Shown here: in pieces, positions 48,292-58,664 of the stretch
Position numbering within the stretch: position 1 is the first letter of the stretch
How the letters are laid out: each line of letters opens with the position of its first letter
From: Phoronis australis
Taxonomy: Eukaryota; Phoronida; Phoronidae
Direction: 5' to 3'
NCBI GenBank assembly: GCA_002633005.1
Contig: NMRA01000186.1
Coordinates: forward strand, 1 to 62,000
DNA: 62,000 nt
The notes under the pieces: model-generated
What the model was told of the DNA's origin: nothing
Database searches by the model: none
Seen by the model: the letters and a program-made list of their open reading frames with translations, nothing else
Program-made: the position numbers and the translations under genes

Positions 48292-51200
48292 NNNNNNNNN
48301 NNNNNNNNNNNNNNNNNNNNNNNNNNNNNNNNNNNNNNNNNNNNNNNNNNNNNNNNNNNNNNNNNNNNNNNNNNNNNNNNNNNNNNNNNNNNNNNNNNNN
48401 NNNACACACACACACACACACACACCGTTGTGACATGCAGCAGCTGTACTACTCTTTATTCTTGGAGGCGTGGACGTTAACACCCTGAAGGACTCGTTAT
48501 GTGCCGACAGTTCAATTGAAAAAAATCCAAAGCAAAACGATGAAATGTAACCAACCCACCAACTAATTCAGTTTCCGTATTATTCTAAAATTATTGACAT
48601 AATTTTCAGTGGCGGATCTACATTTTCAGTAAGGGGGGTTTCGGATTCCCGCAAAGGTCGAATCCTAGGCGCGTGGCGCCAGCGCGGGGAGGTTTCCCCC
48701 CTCCCGTGTAAAACATTTTTTGTTTGTGTAGTCATATAGTGAAATTTCCATGCATCCTGGTAAGTTTCTGGCACTTAACATGTCTCCGGAGTTTTTCTTA
48801 AGATAATTAAAAGCCCTTCTCGATTTCGTCACATGAACTTGGCTCATAAGTTTAGTGAAACCATATTGTGCACATCTGGGTATGAGTCACGGCACCAGCA
48901 AAAATTTTTGTTGGTACATCTGCTTACACACACCTTTTTAGCATACGAAAAGTCATATACGAAAAAGTGTGGTGTGTATACAGGGGTTTAGTGAACTTCC
49001 AAATATTCAAGAGCATAAGGAGCACCGACGGGTCGTAAAAACTTGAATATCAGATGATCGCGTAACAGCAGCCTCAAGTTCTTTAAGAACGAAGACCTGT
49101 ACTGTTATTCCAAAAATTCCCAGTATAGAAGACTGCAGTGTGCTTATTGCAGGTAGAAAGACGATTGGTGTTGAGGTCGGAACTAGGGCTCCTTAGGAGG
49201 CCTACTGATGATTGCACGAGTCCCGCAAGACTTTGTTGTGAAAGAACAGCCTCCCTGCAATTTCTGGTACTGTACACTGTTCGCGAATGCCGTCACTTTG
49301 TCAATGTGAGTGCCCCCTTGGTCACTCCTTGTATAGACATAACTTGTTAGAGTGTATCTTCAAACGGACTCGCGACCAGACCACGGCGCCCGCCACAATA
49401 GCAATTCTTCGGAAAAAGAATCTTTTTCAAAAATATTACATGTACACTGTATGATATTGCGCAAGACAACTTTACTGTATCAGTTACAAACGTTTGGAGT
49501 GTAATCGAATGACACGGCATGACAAATGCGGTAAAAACGTTGCACGTCAATTCGCCTGAATATCAGGGTTGCGGCATAACACCATTTCCCCTAATCAAAT
49601 CAAAACATATCTTAGAGTAAGGAAGCTAGTTACTTAAAGAAATCAGCTATAGAGCTGCTCTTTCAGCGGTGGATACATCTTAAATGCTTGGCTACTTCAG
49701 AAGTGTCGACGGAAGCGCGCGCACAATTAATCTCCGCGCAATTTGCCGATGAGCCACGAAGACTCACAAAGACTTCACAATGCGTAACTTGAACGACTAT
49801 TCAGGCCGATGCAGAGAAAAAAAAATGCGTGTTCACGATCGCTTTTTGCGTTCACAATCGTCATAGAGTTAAAGGCATCGTTCCCGATCGCCGTCTCACA
49901 CAAGGACCAGCTTGTATTGGCCCGTAAATATATCAAATTATTTCTCAAATCATAACTAACAAAGGTGTCAAGGTCTCGTTCTCGAGCGCCTTCCGGGCGT
50001 TCTCGATCGCGGGTTGGCCGGGGTGAGTCAATAAACTGCTCTTTTCACCGTGTTCGTGATTAAGCTTCAAAACCCATGACCTGCGCGATTTACTAGGCCA
50101 CACACTAAAAACGTGCGTTGCCAGCCGTGCTGTCTTAAAACAATGTCATATACATACATGCTGTAGGCCTACACAGTTTGAAACTTTATGACACACTACT
50201 GTGGGTTTTTCAAATGTATTAGTAATGAGGGTAGATATTCATAGTTTACTGTATTAGCATATTATTTACCGAAGTTAGTATCATTTTTTTCAATCACGAA
50301 GTAGATGAGTTGTGCGTTCTCACAGGAGAGGCGGCCGAGAAAACCCTGTTGCCTACTATGTCACATTATCCGTGCGCAGAGCTACATGTACACCTGTAGC
50401 ACTGGGAAACAATGTAAACATTCCTTGGAAACCAACTGTGAAACGGTATATAAGTAAAAATATAAGTTAGCGATGAAATTCTGGTATTGATAAGTCCAAA
50501 GAAGATTCGGTTTTAACATATTGGCAGACTTACATGTAAGATAACTACTAACTCATTGCACCTTTCCAGATACAAGGGGCTGTTATGATAGCTTCTACCT
50601 TCGAGATACTCTGTGGTCTCACGGGGTTTGTTGGTCTTCTCACGCGCGTTGTAGGACCCATGACACTCGCACCTACCGTAGCTTTGCTTGGACTTTCCTT
50701 ATTTCAACCGGCGGCAATGTACGCTTCGCAGCAATGGTGGATAGCATTGTTGTAAGTAGATATGGTGTCTGCACGATCGTCTTATTGTACGTCAATTTCT
50801 TCGGTTTCTTTCTAGAATTGAGGAGTGACTTTTGATCATGTGACTCTTGCCTGTAGGAAACATGTTGTCATCTACTTTTATAGATTTATTAATAGTAATG
50901 TCGCGGTCATCATCCGGAACACCTCGGGTATTTTCGTAGCCTCAATTAACCCTCGGAGGTGTTCTTCGCTTGTGTTAACCCAAGCAGTTTACTACACTCA
51001 TCAGAACAGCAAATAGGGATTTGTTCTATAGAAGTTAGAAACTGTCCGCCAAGCAAGTTTCAAAACACGCGCGCGACGTCGTTCTCTACCCCTGGTCTGT
51101 CCCGCGCTGTACTGTTATTTCACGTTTTAACCTGGATGGGGGATCCCGGCGTATTCGACGGCATTGTCCACGTTGACAGTTAAATGACTTTAAGTTCTGA

Positions 51201-54200
51201 TTGAAATTCGCACATAAGGAGCTACGGGTAGTCTCTCATCGCCAACGTTTCGTTGACAACTTGACTGTGTTATCGGGACCTGTTTCGCACGATGGCAGTC
51301 GCGAATGATCAGCCTAAAAGGCTGGAGTTTTTTTTCCTGTCAGTATCATGGATGCATGCATAGACACTGATTTGCATGAGCTGATTTCTGTAGTCCCAAG
51401 ACACCTAATTTGTGCTGCACTTTCATCAAGGTATCTTCGCTTATGCAACATCAGCAGTGAATTCTATCCTGTAATTTAACACGCCAACGTCACGGCAACC
51501 AATCACTTTAGCGGCCGCCATTTTGATACGGTACGCTGGCCAACTCGTCGTTACTCCGCAGCATATTCGCGAAACTCTTCTTCCACGCTCGTGGTCTTGC
51601 TTTTTGCCAAGTTTCTTGCGTCTTCGGAACGCAACCCCACATTACACTTGATGACTTTTACTCAAATGATTGTACGTAACTGATTTTGCATGCATATTCA
51701 CCAGTGTTTAATGTTGTGCTTGTTGTGTGGTAAACCACATTTATTTCTATTGGTCAAGTACATGTATGTCGCATATGTACAATTGCATTTCGCTCTGTTT
51801 AGTTGGATAAAAAATCGAATTATGTCTTTTACTCTCACAAAATCCATCTTATAATTTTTCTTACCAAGACTTTTATTTCCGTTACCAACAAGTTCGTTGA
51901 AACCATCAGAGACTCAAAAAGCGCTGTAACAAAGTAAATGTTGGAGTTGGCCTACCCTTGAATTGGCCTACCCTTGAATTGGCCTACCCTTGAATTGGCC
52001 TACCCTTCAATTGGCCTACCCTTGAATTGGCCTACCCTTCAATTGGCCTACCCTTGAATTGGCCTACCCTTCAATTGGCCTACCCTTCAATTTCGGATTC
52101 GAAAATGGCCGCGCATGCATAGATTGCTTGTGACTTGAGTTGCCGGCTCATTCGGTAGGTGGGAGAGTGAGACTAAAGTACTACAAGCGCCAATATTGCG
52201 TGACGAGTGTCGTGCTTACTTTTGTGGTTTTCTTTTATAACTTTGCAATGTGCAATGAGTACATGTATATGAAATGACCCTTTTTGTAGGACCACGGTGC
52301 TAATAATGCTGTTCTCGCTGATCCTGCGCTCCGTCACCGTGCCATGTTGCTCGTACAAATCTGGCCATGGATGCATCAGATTCAACTATCCACTATTTCA
52401 AATGTTTCCGGTATGTGTCTCTTGCTATTTCTATAAGGCTATTTTTTTCTTAATTGGTTAAAGCCGCATTAAACTCTTGCTTTCTGTCAGAAACAGGTTT
52501 TGATTGAGGCCACTCACGGTTATATAGTTGGTCTTTACTCTGTTTACAAGTGGTCTCTAGTCTCGGAAACAACTGTCAGATCGTTATTTTTCAGACCAAG
52601 CTCATGAATTACACATCACAGCGTAACCGTGGTCTCAAGCAATAACGAAGTATCAGTTTTTTCAAACCCTGAAATCACCTCAGATTTGACTTAGAAACAA
52701 TTTGGCTCAAATTAAAAGTTGTCGCTGTAAACAGGTGTTAAGAAATAACCTTGAGTATTGCGCTGATGGGCCACTGTGCTGAAACGGTTTCGATAAACAT
52801 TAAACTTAAACGACTTTTTTGCTTTTGTCAGTGATACTTTTTATTTTGACATGAAGTTTGTTTTTTGTGTATACCCACCTGCCGTCCACATTATTAGTAA
52901 TGAAGTGGTCTTGATGCATTTTAGGTAGTTTTGGCGGTAATTATTGTCTGGGTTCTGTGTGCCGTCTTCACAGTCACCAATGTATTTCCCGCTACTGAGG
53001 GAGAGTGGGGTTACGAAGCGAGGACCGACTCTCGGCTTCAAATATTGTACGAGGCGCCATGGATACATCTGCCCTACCCAGGTTGGTGCTTTTCTTAGTA
53101 ACCACTATACATCGTTAAAGATTGGTACATTCGTAAGCCAGCATCATTTTGATGACGGTGATCTTCTAATGTTGTGAAGTGACTGTTTGTACTTTTGATA
53201 ATTGTGCTTCATTTCATCTGCTTCCTTTACCCTGCAGTAGCCTCTTTGCCGAACTATTTTGAGCATACGTTACTCGTAAAATTTCGTCCATTTCTGCGAC
53301 ACGTTCACCGTTTGGCAGGTTTTAGTGAGCCGATCGGTGGTCGAGCACGGCGGCCTCGCCACCTGGCGACTGGAGATGAGAATAGATGAACGTGACATAC
53401 GCACTGGCCCTTTTTCATTGGTGTTCGAGTGAATTACAATGTGTGTTTGTGTATTGGCACAGTACTGCCGTGCTCAGCGTCATGTTAAAGTTAACGTAGG
53501 GTCTATAGGTTCCAGATGACCAGTGCAATGGACCGACTTCAGTGAGCGGTCTGCGACTCTGGTTCAACGCGTGCTACCTGGCAAATTTAACATTCGATAT
53601 TCTGCTCAACCCAAACAAATTGTGTAGCTAATGTAATTTCTATTTTATTATCTGTACGTCTTTCCAGAGGTGACGTTCGCGGCTTCTTCTTATGCACTTT
53701 TTGACTGTGTTAGACATCGGATGCGTGTGTTTGTCGCCTTAAAGTAAAAGTCTCTAATATTTGGATCGTTATTTGCAATGCCTTTGTCCGAGTATTAAAC
53801 AGTATGCCTGGAGGCCGGGTTTTTGCGTACCGGGATACACCGGCTATATACGCCAGTGCTTATTTGTAGAAACAGTTATATTGCATCTTTTCCTTGGGTC
53901 TATTTGGTCGTGATTCAACTGAATATAAGTCTGGCATCTTTTATTGTAATTACAGGTAAATGGGGCATGCCCACCGCCAGCCTCTCTTCTGTAATGGGAA
54001 TGTTAGCCGGTGTCTTGGCGGCCATTGTTAATTCCGTTGGAAATTTCTACTCTTGCGCCAGACTATCCGAACTTCCGCCGCCACCCAGTCACGCCATCAA
54101 CAGGGGCATCGTAGTTAGTGGTATCGGTAACGTAGTGGCATCAAGTCTGGCGGTTGGCGTTGGAACTCTATCTTCCAGTCAGAATATTGCTGTCATCGGC

Positions 54201-57200
54201 ATGACGCAAGTAAGATGCATAATAGTGTAATGAACCGTAAGGAACCGACAAATATTTTAACACATTTATTTTATGATTTAAATACCGAAAAATTTGACTA
54301 TGCAATTTTGCAATAAGATAAAACTATTAGAATTTACATGCATATTTTGTTTTTAACTCTTGTTTACCCTGTTGCCGAATTATAGATTACGAGACGGGGC
54401 TTTCCTAGCGCAAAAGCCTCGTCACTGGAGACCGCATCTAGAGTCAACAACGTCATTAATTAGATTAGAAATATTAATAGTAAATATAGTAAAGTTACAT
54501 TATGGGCGAGAAAATTGACTTTCTGAGGTCAGTCACTTTAACAAACCAATGCTCGGCTGCCGGACTCAGTTAGTGACACAGTATTAACCTGGATTTCAGC
54601 GACTAGCGACGGACAAGCGCGAGAATTGGCGATTTGTCATAGGACCGCAAAAACAATGAATTTTGCTGTTTTGTAGCTTTACTCAAAGCAAATAACTTCA
54701 AGTAACCTATCACTACTGTTTTTTGGGACACGAAAGATTCTCGTTCTGTATGTATAGCTTTAAATACTACAATTCCATTCTTTTCAGATAGCTAGCCGTC
54801 GGGTATTTATGACTGCAGGTGCCATTACCCTTGTGTTGGCACTATTTGGCAAGTTTGGGGCAATTTTCGTCACAATTCCAGCCCCCATTATTGGAGGATT
54901 CTTCTTCGCTTTCTCAGGTACGCGCTGTTTTATGACGAAACTGAAGGTCTGGACAAAGTTCCTGTCTAAGCATTCAATCGGTTTTATAATCTAATCATTC
55001 AAAAAGGAATTTAATATTCGGCTTTCCAAGAGTGTAAATGAACGCAATTCATACACGTAAGGGTTTTCAGGAGGTAGGCTTACTGTTTGAGTAGATCCGT
55101 CATTATACATTATGTCCATAGATAACATATTCACAACTACGACATATTTTTATGAAATTCCCTACGTTGACGTCACTTACATGGCTGTGCTATATTCTAA
55201 GCTTCGGGTTAGTGCATTCGGACGGAAAATTCAGGTATATTTATTTTCTGCCTATCAGTATTCCTTTTGTAGAATACCTGTTGTCATGAGTAACATCGGC
55301 ATTAGTTCATCAAGTGTCATAATTGCAAAGTTCATACTCTCACGACATATAAGCCATGGCGGACGTACATTGCGGAAAGGCGTTAACTTGGCAGGCGCGC
55401 CTCTAGTGAGTAAGAACGCAGCGGCCAACTTTTGCGCAAGGTCACAAATCTCGGCCATTCAAAACATACATAGGTAGCGATCCATGTGCTGTAGTTTATC
55501 ACTGCGATGTTTTAACATGGAACTGCTTTTTTCTAGGTCTTATTACAGCAGTCGGCGTGTCAAACCTACAAAATGTAAACATGAATTCTTCGAGGAATCT
55601 CTTCATTTTTGGCTTCTCTATTTTCTTTGGCCTTTCCCTTCCTAACTGGCTGAGCCAACACGAAGATTCGATAAAAACAGGTATGTTATAAGTAGCAAGA
55701 CGTGCTCGTGCACTACACGATGCCAAGACAATTAAGCTTGGTTAGGGTCCCCCTTTACGAGAGCGACTTAATGAGCGCTGGGGAACGGGTTCCATACCGT
55801 GCTTTGCAATGGTGCCCCAAAGCCTTGCTGTAAAGCTGTATAGGCTTATGCAGCTGAACCATTCTGTTTAGAAAGTGACCAAAATAAAATTATCACAAAA
55901 TTAATGTCATTACCAGCGTGAAAACAATGTTGTTAGTCCGTAATTCTGCAGTTTTGTGGACCATCATATGTGCGTCAACTTTGAGCTTTGTAAAATAGAT
56001 CACCATCTGTTGGTTTTCGCTGATCTTTCAAAATACTGTTCTTTTTCACAAGGTTGCAGACAGTTCGCAACAAGCTTCCAGAATTTAAGCGGTTGCACTT
56101 CATTAGTAGTTTTGAGCACTTTCTTACCAGCCAACCGCAATTCTGAGAAATTTTTTGTTTGACGGATATGACGTGCCCGCAGTTTGAGAACCATTTTTTT
56201 CCACTGAATAACGCACATCAATTTGGTTCTCAAAATGTATGCACTTTAGATGTTGCTCTAGTGAGAACCCGAAAATAAAATGCAGATTTCAGATAAAATA
56301 GCAAATAAATGGCGAAAACGGCACTTGGTCACCAATTTATGAATATTATGGGGTTGTTTGAGCACTGAAGTAGGTGTACAGATTATTCAATAACATGAAC
56401 TAACTTGGTAATCAATCCCCGGATGTAGGCTTCCGTGGTCAACCACCTCGGATGCCGGATTGAGTCGGCGATAGCAAAAAGTTGCAATTGTAAAAGAAAT
56501 AAGGTTTTAATTGCAATAATTTCAAGGCTTATTTTTGTATATACGAGGCTAAAAGTAGGAATGTTGATCCTGAGGTGGACTTTTTGAAAACGTGCATGGT
56601 CTTTACCGTGTTCATACTAAATCAATTGCATGTTAGATGCACTACAAAGTCGGGCTTTGCGTTTGATGTCCGATGTCACAAGACAGGTAATACATGGGCG
56701 GCGCACCATAAGGGGCTGGGAGGGCTTTAGCCCCCCACTTTTTCAGTGCTGCGCCGCCCATGTAATACCGCATCTGCCGGGTTAGATGTGGAAGTAACCA
56801 GACCGGCGGGATCTGAGTAAGATAATGCGCTAGTGGTGACTTGTAAGAACTTAGTCGAGTATTTGTTGACTGAAGAAACGAGCTTCAATTAAATTGCCAA
56901 CTTACAACGTCCTCTAGCAGTATTTGACTCTAGTGTACATGCAGCTATCTGACTGGCCAGGTCGCTTTTCACTAAGCCTGTGACGTAAATTATCGCAGGG
57001 GTTGGAATGGTTTGTAGTTGGTCCACCAACTCTCCTTTTCGGGTAGGGTTCTAAACGAAGCGACTCTTCGGTGTATTTTTTCAACTGATAGTCATCACAG
57101 GGAACTTGCGAACTTTGCCTGAAATATTCTGAAAACTCGAAAGACCAAAAAATCCTTGTTGATGTTCTTTGATTGTAGTTGCGATTAAGTTTAGTTTATC

Positions 57201-58664
57201 AGCTATTGCCAATGCAAGTTTTTTGTCAACGTGGTAAAACCGTCCGTTGACAACCATGTTTTTACGGCCAAGGTCACGACTTATTTTGATTACTTGACCA
57301 AAATAATTTAGGACAAAACACTGAGAGTGATAAATATAATTAATTTTGGCATGAGTGCACTTATCTCCAATGTATAATCACTTGTTCTTTTCATATTAAT
57401 TTCCTAGTACACTTTATTTTATCAATCCAAAAGCATACCGGTTGAGCATGGTGTCGTTGGCTGTACTCCTTCGACGTTCACAAGTGATGCATTGTCTAGG
57501 AAGGACAATTCTTGTGTGGCGCCTGTAAAACCACAGTAGATCACTGTGGTGATAAATTTAACAGATTAACAGGGCTTGTTTTTGAAGATGGTATAAACAG
57601 AAAAATCTCTTGGGTAGCAAAACGTGATTGCTGCAGTGTACTGTTGTTTACAGGTCTTCCTGTACTAGACAACGTTCTGAGAGTATTAGGGACAACTATG
57701 ATGTTTGTTGGTGGCCTGTCTGGTCTCATTCTGGACAACCTTGTGCCCGGTAAGTGGCGCTGATGTAGCTGGTGATAACTATCACTCTCGTTCATGGATT
57801 TTACAAGCTGTGATTTTCCCCGCAGTGTGAGGTGATACGTACTCACTATTCTCGACTGGGGTGGGCCGGTGAGATACCATTTGAGTCCTTATACCCTGGC
57901 AAAGTAGCACATGAAATACGCTCCCTTTTTTATAACTAGTCCCACTACAAGGTCAATTTGTAGGGTATCTATTTGAAAAAATACCCTTTCACAAAGGTTT
58001 ATTCGTTTAACAAAAACTCTTCAGAGGAGTTACTGAATTAACAAACTTTCCGGCAACAAGCAACCCATTGGGTTGCAGCCTTTTTAACTCGGCAGATGTC
58101 CTCCTAGTCAGCGTTCCAAAGACGGATTCATTTGCATACTCCACAAAATCAGCCTGGCTATGTGCTAAGAATCACAATGATTGATCTAAATCAAGCTATG
58201 TTTTCAACACCAGTTTCAAGTTCAAAGAATCTCTACAAAACGAAATCAAATAACGAATTTTGAAAACAGCAACCATTATATTTTCAGGCACCAAAGAAGA
58301 AAGAGGTTTGATATCTGCTAAGGAGGCCTCTACAGACATGGAGCGTCTGTCTTCGTATGACTTGCCTCTAGCAATGAATTTTCTCTACAGACAGCGCTGG
58401 ACAAGATACATTCCCGTGTGTCCATCGTTCGATGAATTCTGGTGCAAAAAGGGCAAAAATAAGGAAGTCCATGACGTAGAAAGCGCGAAATCATCGAGGA
58501 AATCGTCGATAGCATTGGACAATACTAAGTCCCACGGGCGGCGCAGCATTGAAAAAAGTGGGGAGGCTATAGATCCCCAGCCCCCCTGTGGTGCACCACC
58601 CATAGACCATGAGCTGCGCAGCACTGAAGAAATGTGCGGCGTCGCCCATGAGTCCAGCGTATAG
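42019..58664 (+). CDS. SLC23 (nucleobase-ascorbate transporter) family gene, N-terminus not located
   Basis: Ten exons with matching phases (42019-42107, 43048-43139, 50570-50751, 52290-52410, 52925-53081, 53956-54209, 54788-54917, 55537-55680, 57654-57749, 58288-58664) give about 546 codons and a stop. SLC23 proteins are polytopic plasma-membrane carriers; vertebrate members move ascorbate with Na+ and others move nucleobases. Recognisable NAT segments include [70 protein letters not shown] and GTKEERGL. The TM8 motif is NSVGN where family members have ExxGD, and the NAT signature is [10 protein letters not shown]. Substrate is therefore unclear. The first membrane segments, including the conserved QH motif, were not found. 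Length from the RLP-like motif onward is normal for the family. It appears intact over this span. Confidence 0.9.
43048..43139 (+). CDS. SLC23 exon (extracellular loop)
   Basis: Acceptor TTTTGAAG|AT, donor GAG|GTATGG. Encodes [14 protein letters not shown], two N-glycosylation sequons (NCT, NNT) and EKWKSRILE, directly joining IQGAVM of the next exon, as in family members where W..RI.E precedes QGA. The phases fit the exons on both sides (2 nt in, 0 out). Confidence 0.75.
43140..46277. other. SLC23 intron, left part
   Basis: No exon found. Contains an inverted-repeat structure at 45091-45639 and a short direct repeat (CTTCATGGCTAATAA) near 45700. Minus-strand frames at 44624-45013 and 45560-45880 have no recognisable content. 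Confidence 0.5.
45091..45639. repeat. inverted repeat with 50-60-bp arms
   Basis: The left arm 45091-45153 (CTCGCTGGTTCCC...GCAGGTATCAC) is mirrored by 45589-45639 (GTGATACCTGCG...GGGAAACCAGCGAG) with small gaps, enclosing 435 bp. Probably a small foldback element. No target duplication seen. Confidence 0.65.
47950..48162 (-). CDS. C2H2-like zinc-finger fragment in the transposon
   Basis: A 70-codon frame containing CPICDQRF...[11 protein letters not shown], i.e. C-x2-C-x12-H-x6-H, a C2H2 finger with slightly long His spacing, then a stop. Because it lies inside the TIR element it may be a relic of an element-encoded protein. There is no splice or homology support. Confidence 0.35.
   Translation of the reverse strand: MTLQQIKTFTSPVIDALHASRAFYQYSKTEHVASCSGTKSIQCPICDQRFTERVSLMRHCVTGRGHSFLW
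48233..48425. repeat. (AC)n microsatellite with 112-base assembly gap
   Basis: AC repeats on both sides of N at 48292-48403, so the gap probably lies wholly within the repeat. True length is unknown. Frames across it are meaningless. Confidence 0.97.
50570..50751 (+). CDS. SLC23 exon
   Basis: Acceptor CCTTTCCAG|ATA, donor TT|GTAAGT. Starts [10 protein letters not shown] and contains [19 protein letters not shown] and QQWWIALL, which covers the membrane segments after the glycosylated loop. Phase 0 in, 2 out. Confidence 0.93.
51947..52090 (+). repeat. 16-bp minisatellite, nine perfect-length units
   Basis: The unit TTGGCCTACCCTTSAA is repeated nine times. The only variation is one base, G or C, in the order G G G C G C G C C. 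It lies in an SLC23 intron and has no spacer structure. Confidence 0.95.
52290..52410 (+). CDS. SLC23 exon
   Basis: Acceptor TTTTTGTAG|G, donor CCG|GTATGT. Encodes [15 protein letters not shown], then a short hydrophilic loop, ending [11 protein letters not shown], as in the family. One base completes the Leu codon of the previous exon; phase 0 out. Confidence 0.92.
52925..53081 (+). CDS. SLC23 exon
   Basis: Acceptor GCATTTTAG|GTA, donor G|GTTGGT. Encodes [26 protein letters not shown] and PWIHLPYP, all characteristic of SLC23. Phase 0 in, 1 out. Confidence 0.93.
53508..53585 (+). repeat. SINE-domain fragment
   Basis: GGTTCCAGATGACCAGTGCAATGG corresponds to the body of the SINE at 35055-35300 with two mismatches. 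The following bases (GGTTCAACGCGTGCTACC) are loosely similar too. No clear tRNA head was seen upstream. Confidence 0.55.
53956..54209 (+). CDS. SLC23 exon with TM8 motif and NAT signature
   Basis: Acceptor TAATTACAG|GT, donor CAA|GTAAGA. Encodes [19 protein letters not shown], then [13 protein letters not shown] (Asn codons at 54030-54032 and 54042-54044 where relatives have Glu and Asp). After the conserved HAINRGI it ends with [13 protein letters not shown] (54180-54209). Q and N of the signature are kept. The fourth residue is Ala instead of Gly and the last is Gln instead of Arg, Lys or Gly. Confidence 0.94.
54788..54917 (+). CDS. SLC23 exon
   Basis: Acceptor TTTTCAG|ATA, donor G|GTACGC. 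Encodes [20 protein letters not shown] and [13 protein letters not shown], the usual continuation after the NAT signature. Phase 0 in, 1 out. Confidence 0.93.
55288..55500 (-). repeat. ACTATAGTCTATGG repeat family, copy 3 (diverged)
   Basis: Shares ordering and words with 27797-27957 (ACATTGCGGAAA, ACTTGGCAGG, CTCTAGTGA, TCCATGTGCTGTAGTTTAT). The open frame 55112-55477 over it lies in an SLC23 intron and is not coding. Confidence 0.5.
55537..55680 (+). CDS. SLC23 exon
   Basis: Acceptor TTTTTCTAG|GT, donor G|GTATGT. Encodes [20 protein letters not shown] and [17 protein letters not shown], strongly conserved in SLC23. Phase 1 in, 1 out. Confidence 0.94.
56694..56761 (+). mobile_element. 68-bp MITE with 7-bp target duplication
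   Basis: ATGGGCGGCGCA...GCGCCGCCCAT with GTAATAC on both sides (56687-56693 and 56762-56768). Its right end carries CACTTTTTCAGTGCTGCGCC, the same family as the repeat captured by the last SLC23 exon and the copy at 60913-61020. It is inserted in the SLC23 intron. Confidence 0.85.
57654..57749 (+). CDS. SLC23 exon
   Basis: Acceptor TGTTTACAG|GT, donor G|GTAAGT. Encodes [20 protein letters not shown] and [11 protein letters not shown], matching the last membrane segments of the family. Phase 1 in and out. Confidence 0.93.
58288..58664 (+). CDS. SLC23 terminal exon with repeat-derived tail
   Basis: Acceptor TATTTTCAG|GC. Encodes [27 protein letters not shown] and [13 protein letters not shown], the conserved C-terminal part, then a polar cytoplasmic tail. 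From about 58530 the frame runs through a dispersed repeat, giving [14 protein letters not shown] and [13 protein letters not shown], to the stop at 58662-58664. Confidence 0.9.
58533..58650 (+). repeat. GGGCGGCGCAGCACTG repeat captured in coding exon
   Basis: CACGGGCGGCGCAGCATTGAAAAAAG, CCCCCTGTGGTGCACCACCCATAGACCATG and CGCAGCACTGAA correspond step by step to 60913-61020. The repeat supplies the last 44 codons and stop of SLC23. Confidence 0.85.

Larger units (their letters stand above)
46278..50025. mobile_element. unclassified DNA transposon, 50-bp TIRs, 6-bp target duplication
   Basis: Both ends begin CACCCCGGCCAACCCGCGAT and match over 50 bp with two mismatches (positions 29 and 40). 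AGTCAA flanks it exactly at 46272-46277 and 50026-50031. Inside each TIR the 13-mer GCGATCGAGAACG occurs twice on the left. Further copies lie at 46686, 46708 and 46740 on the left, and mirrored ones at 49827-49842, 49848-49860 and 49879-49891 on the right. The interior has an (AC)n tract with an assembly gap, a nested MITE end near 48609 and minus-strand frames (46852-47193; 47950-48162, the latter with a C2H2-like finger). No DDE transposase was recognised. It lies in an SLC23 intron. Confidence 0.88.

Noticed and set aside
48196-48483. Open frames across the AC/N tract
   Set aside because: They run through 112 Ns and a dinucleotide repeat.
51947-52090. CRISPR-like regular array
   Set aside because: Units abut with no spacers, the period is 16 bp and the context is a eukaryotic intron.
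55112-55477. 121-codon frame between SLC23 exons
   Set aside because: It lies in an intron, overlaps a dispersed repeat copy and does not fit the SLC23 alignment.
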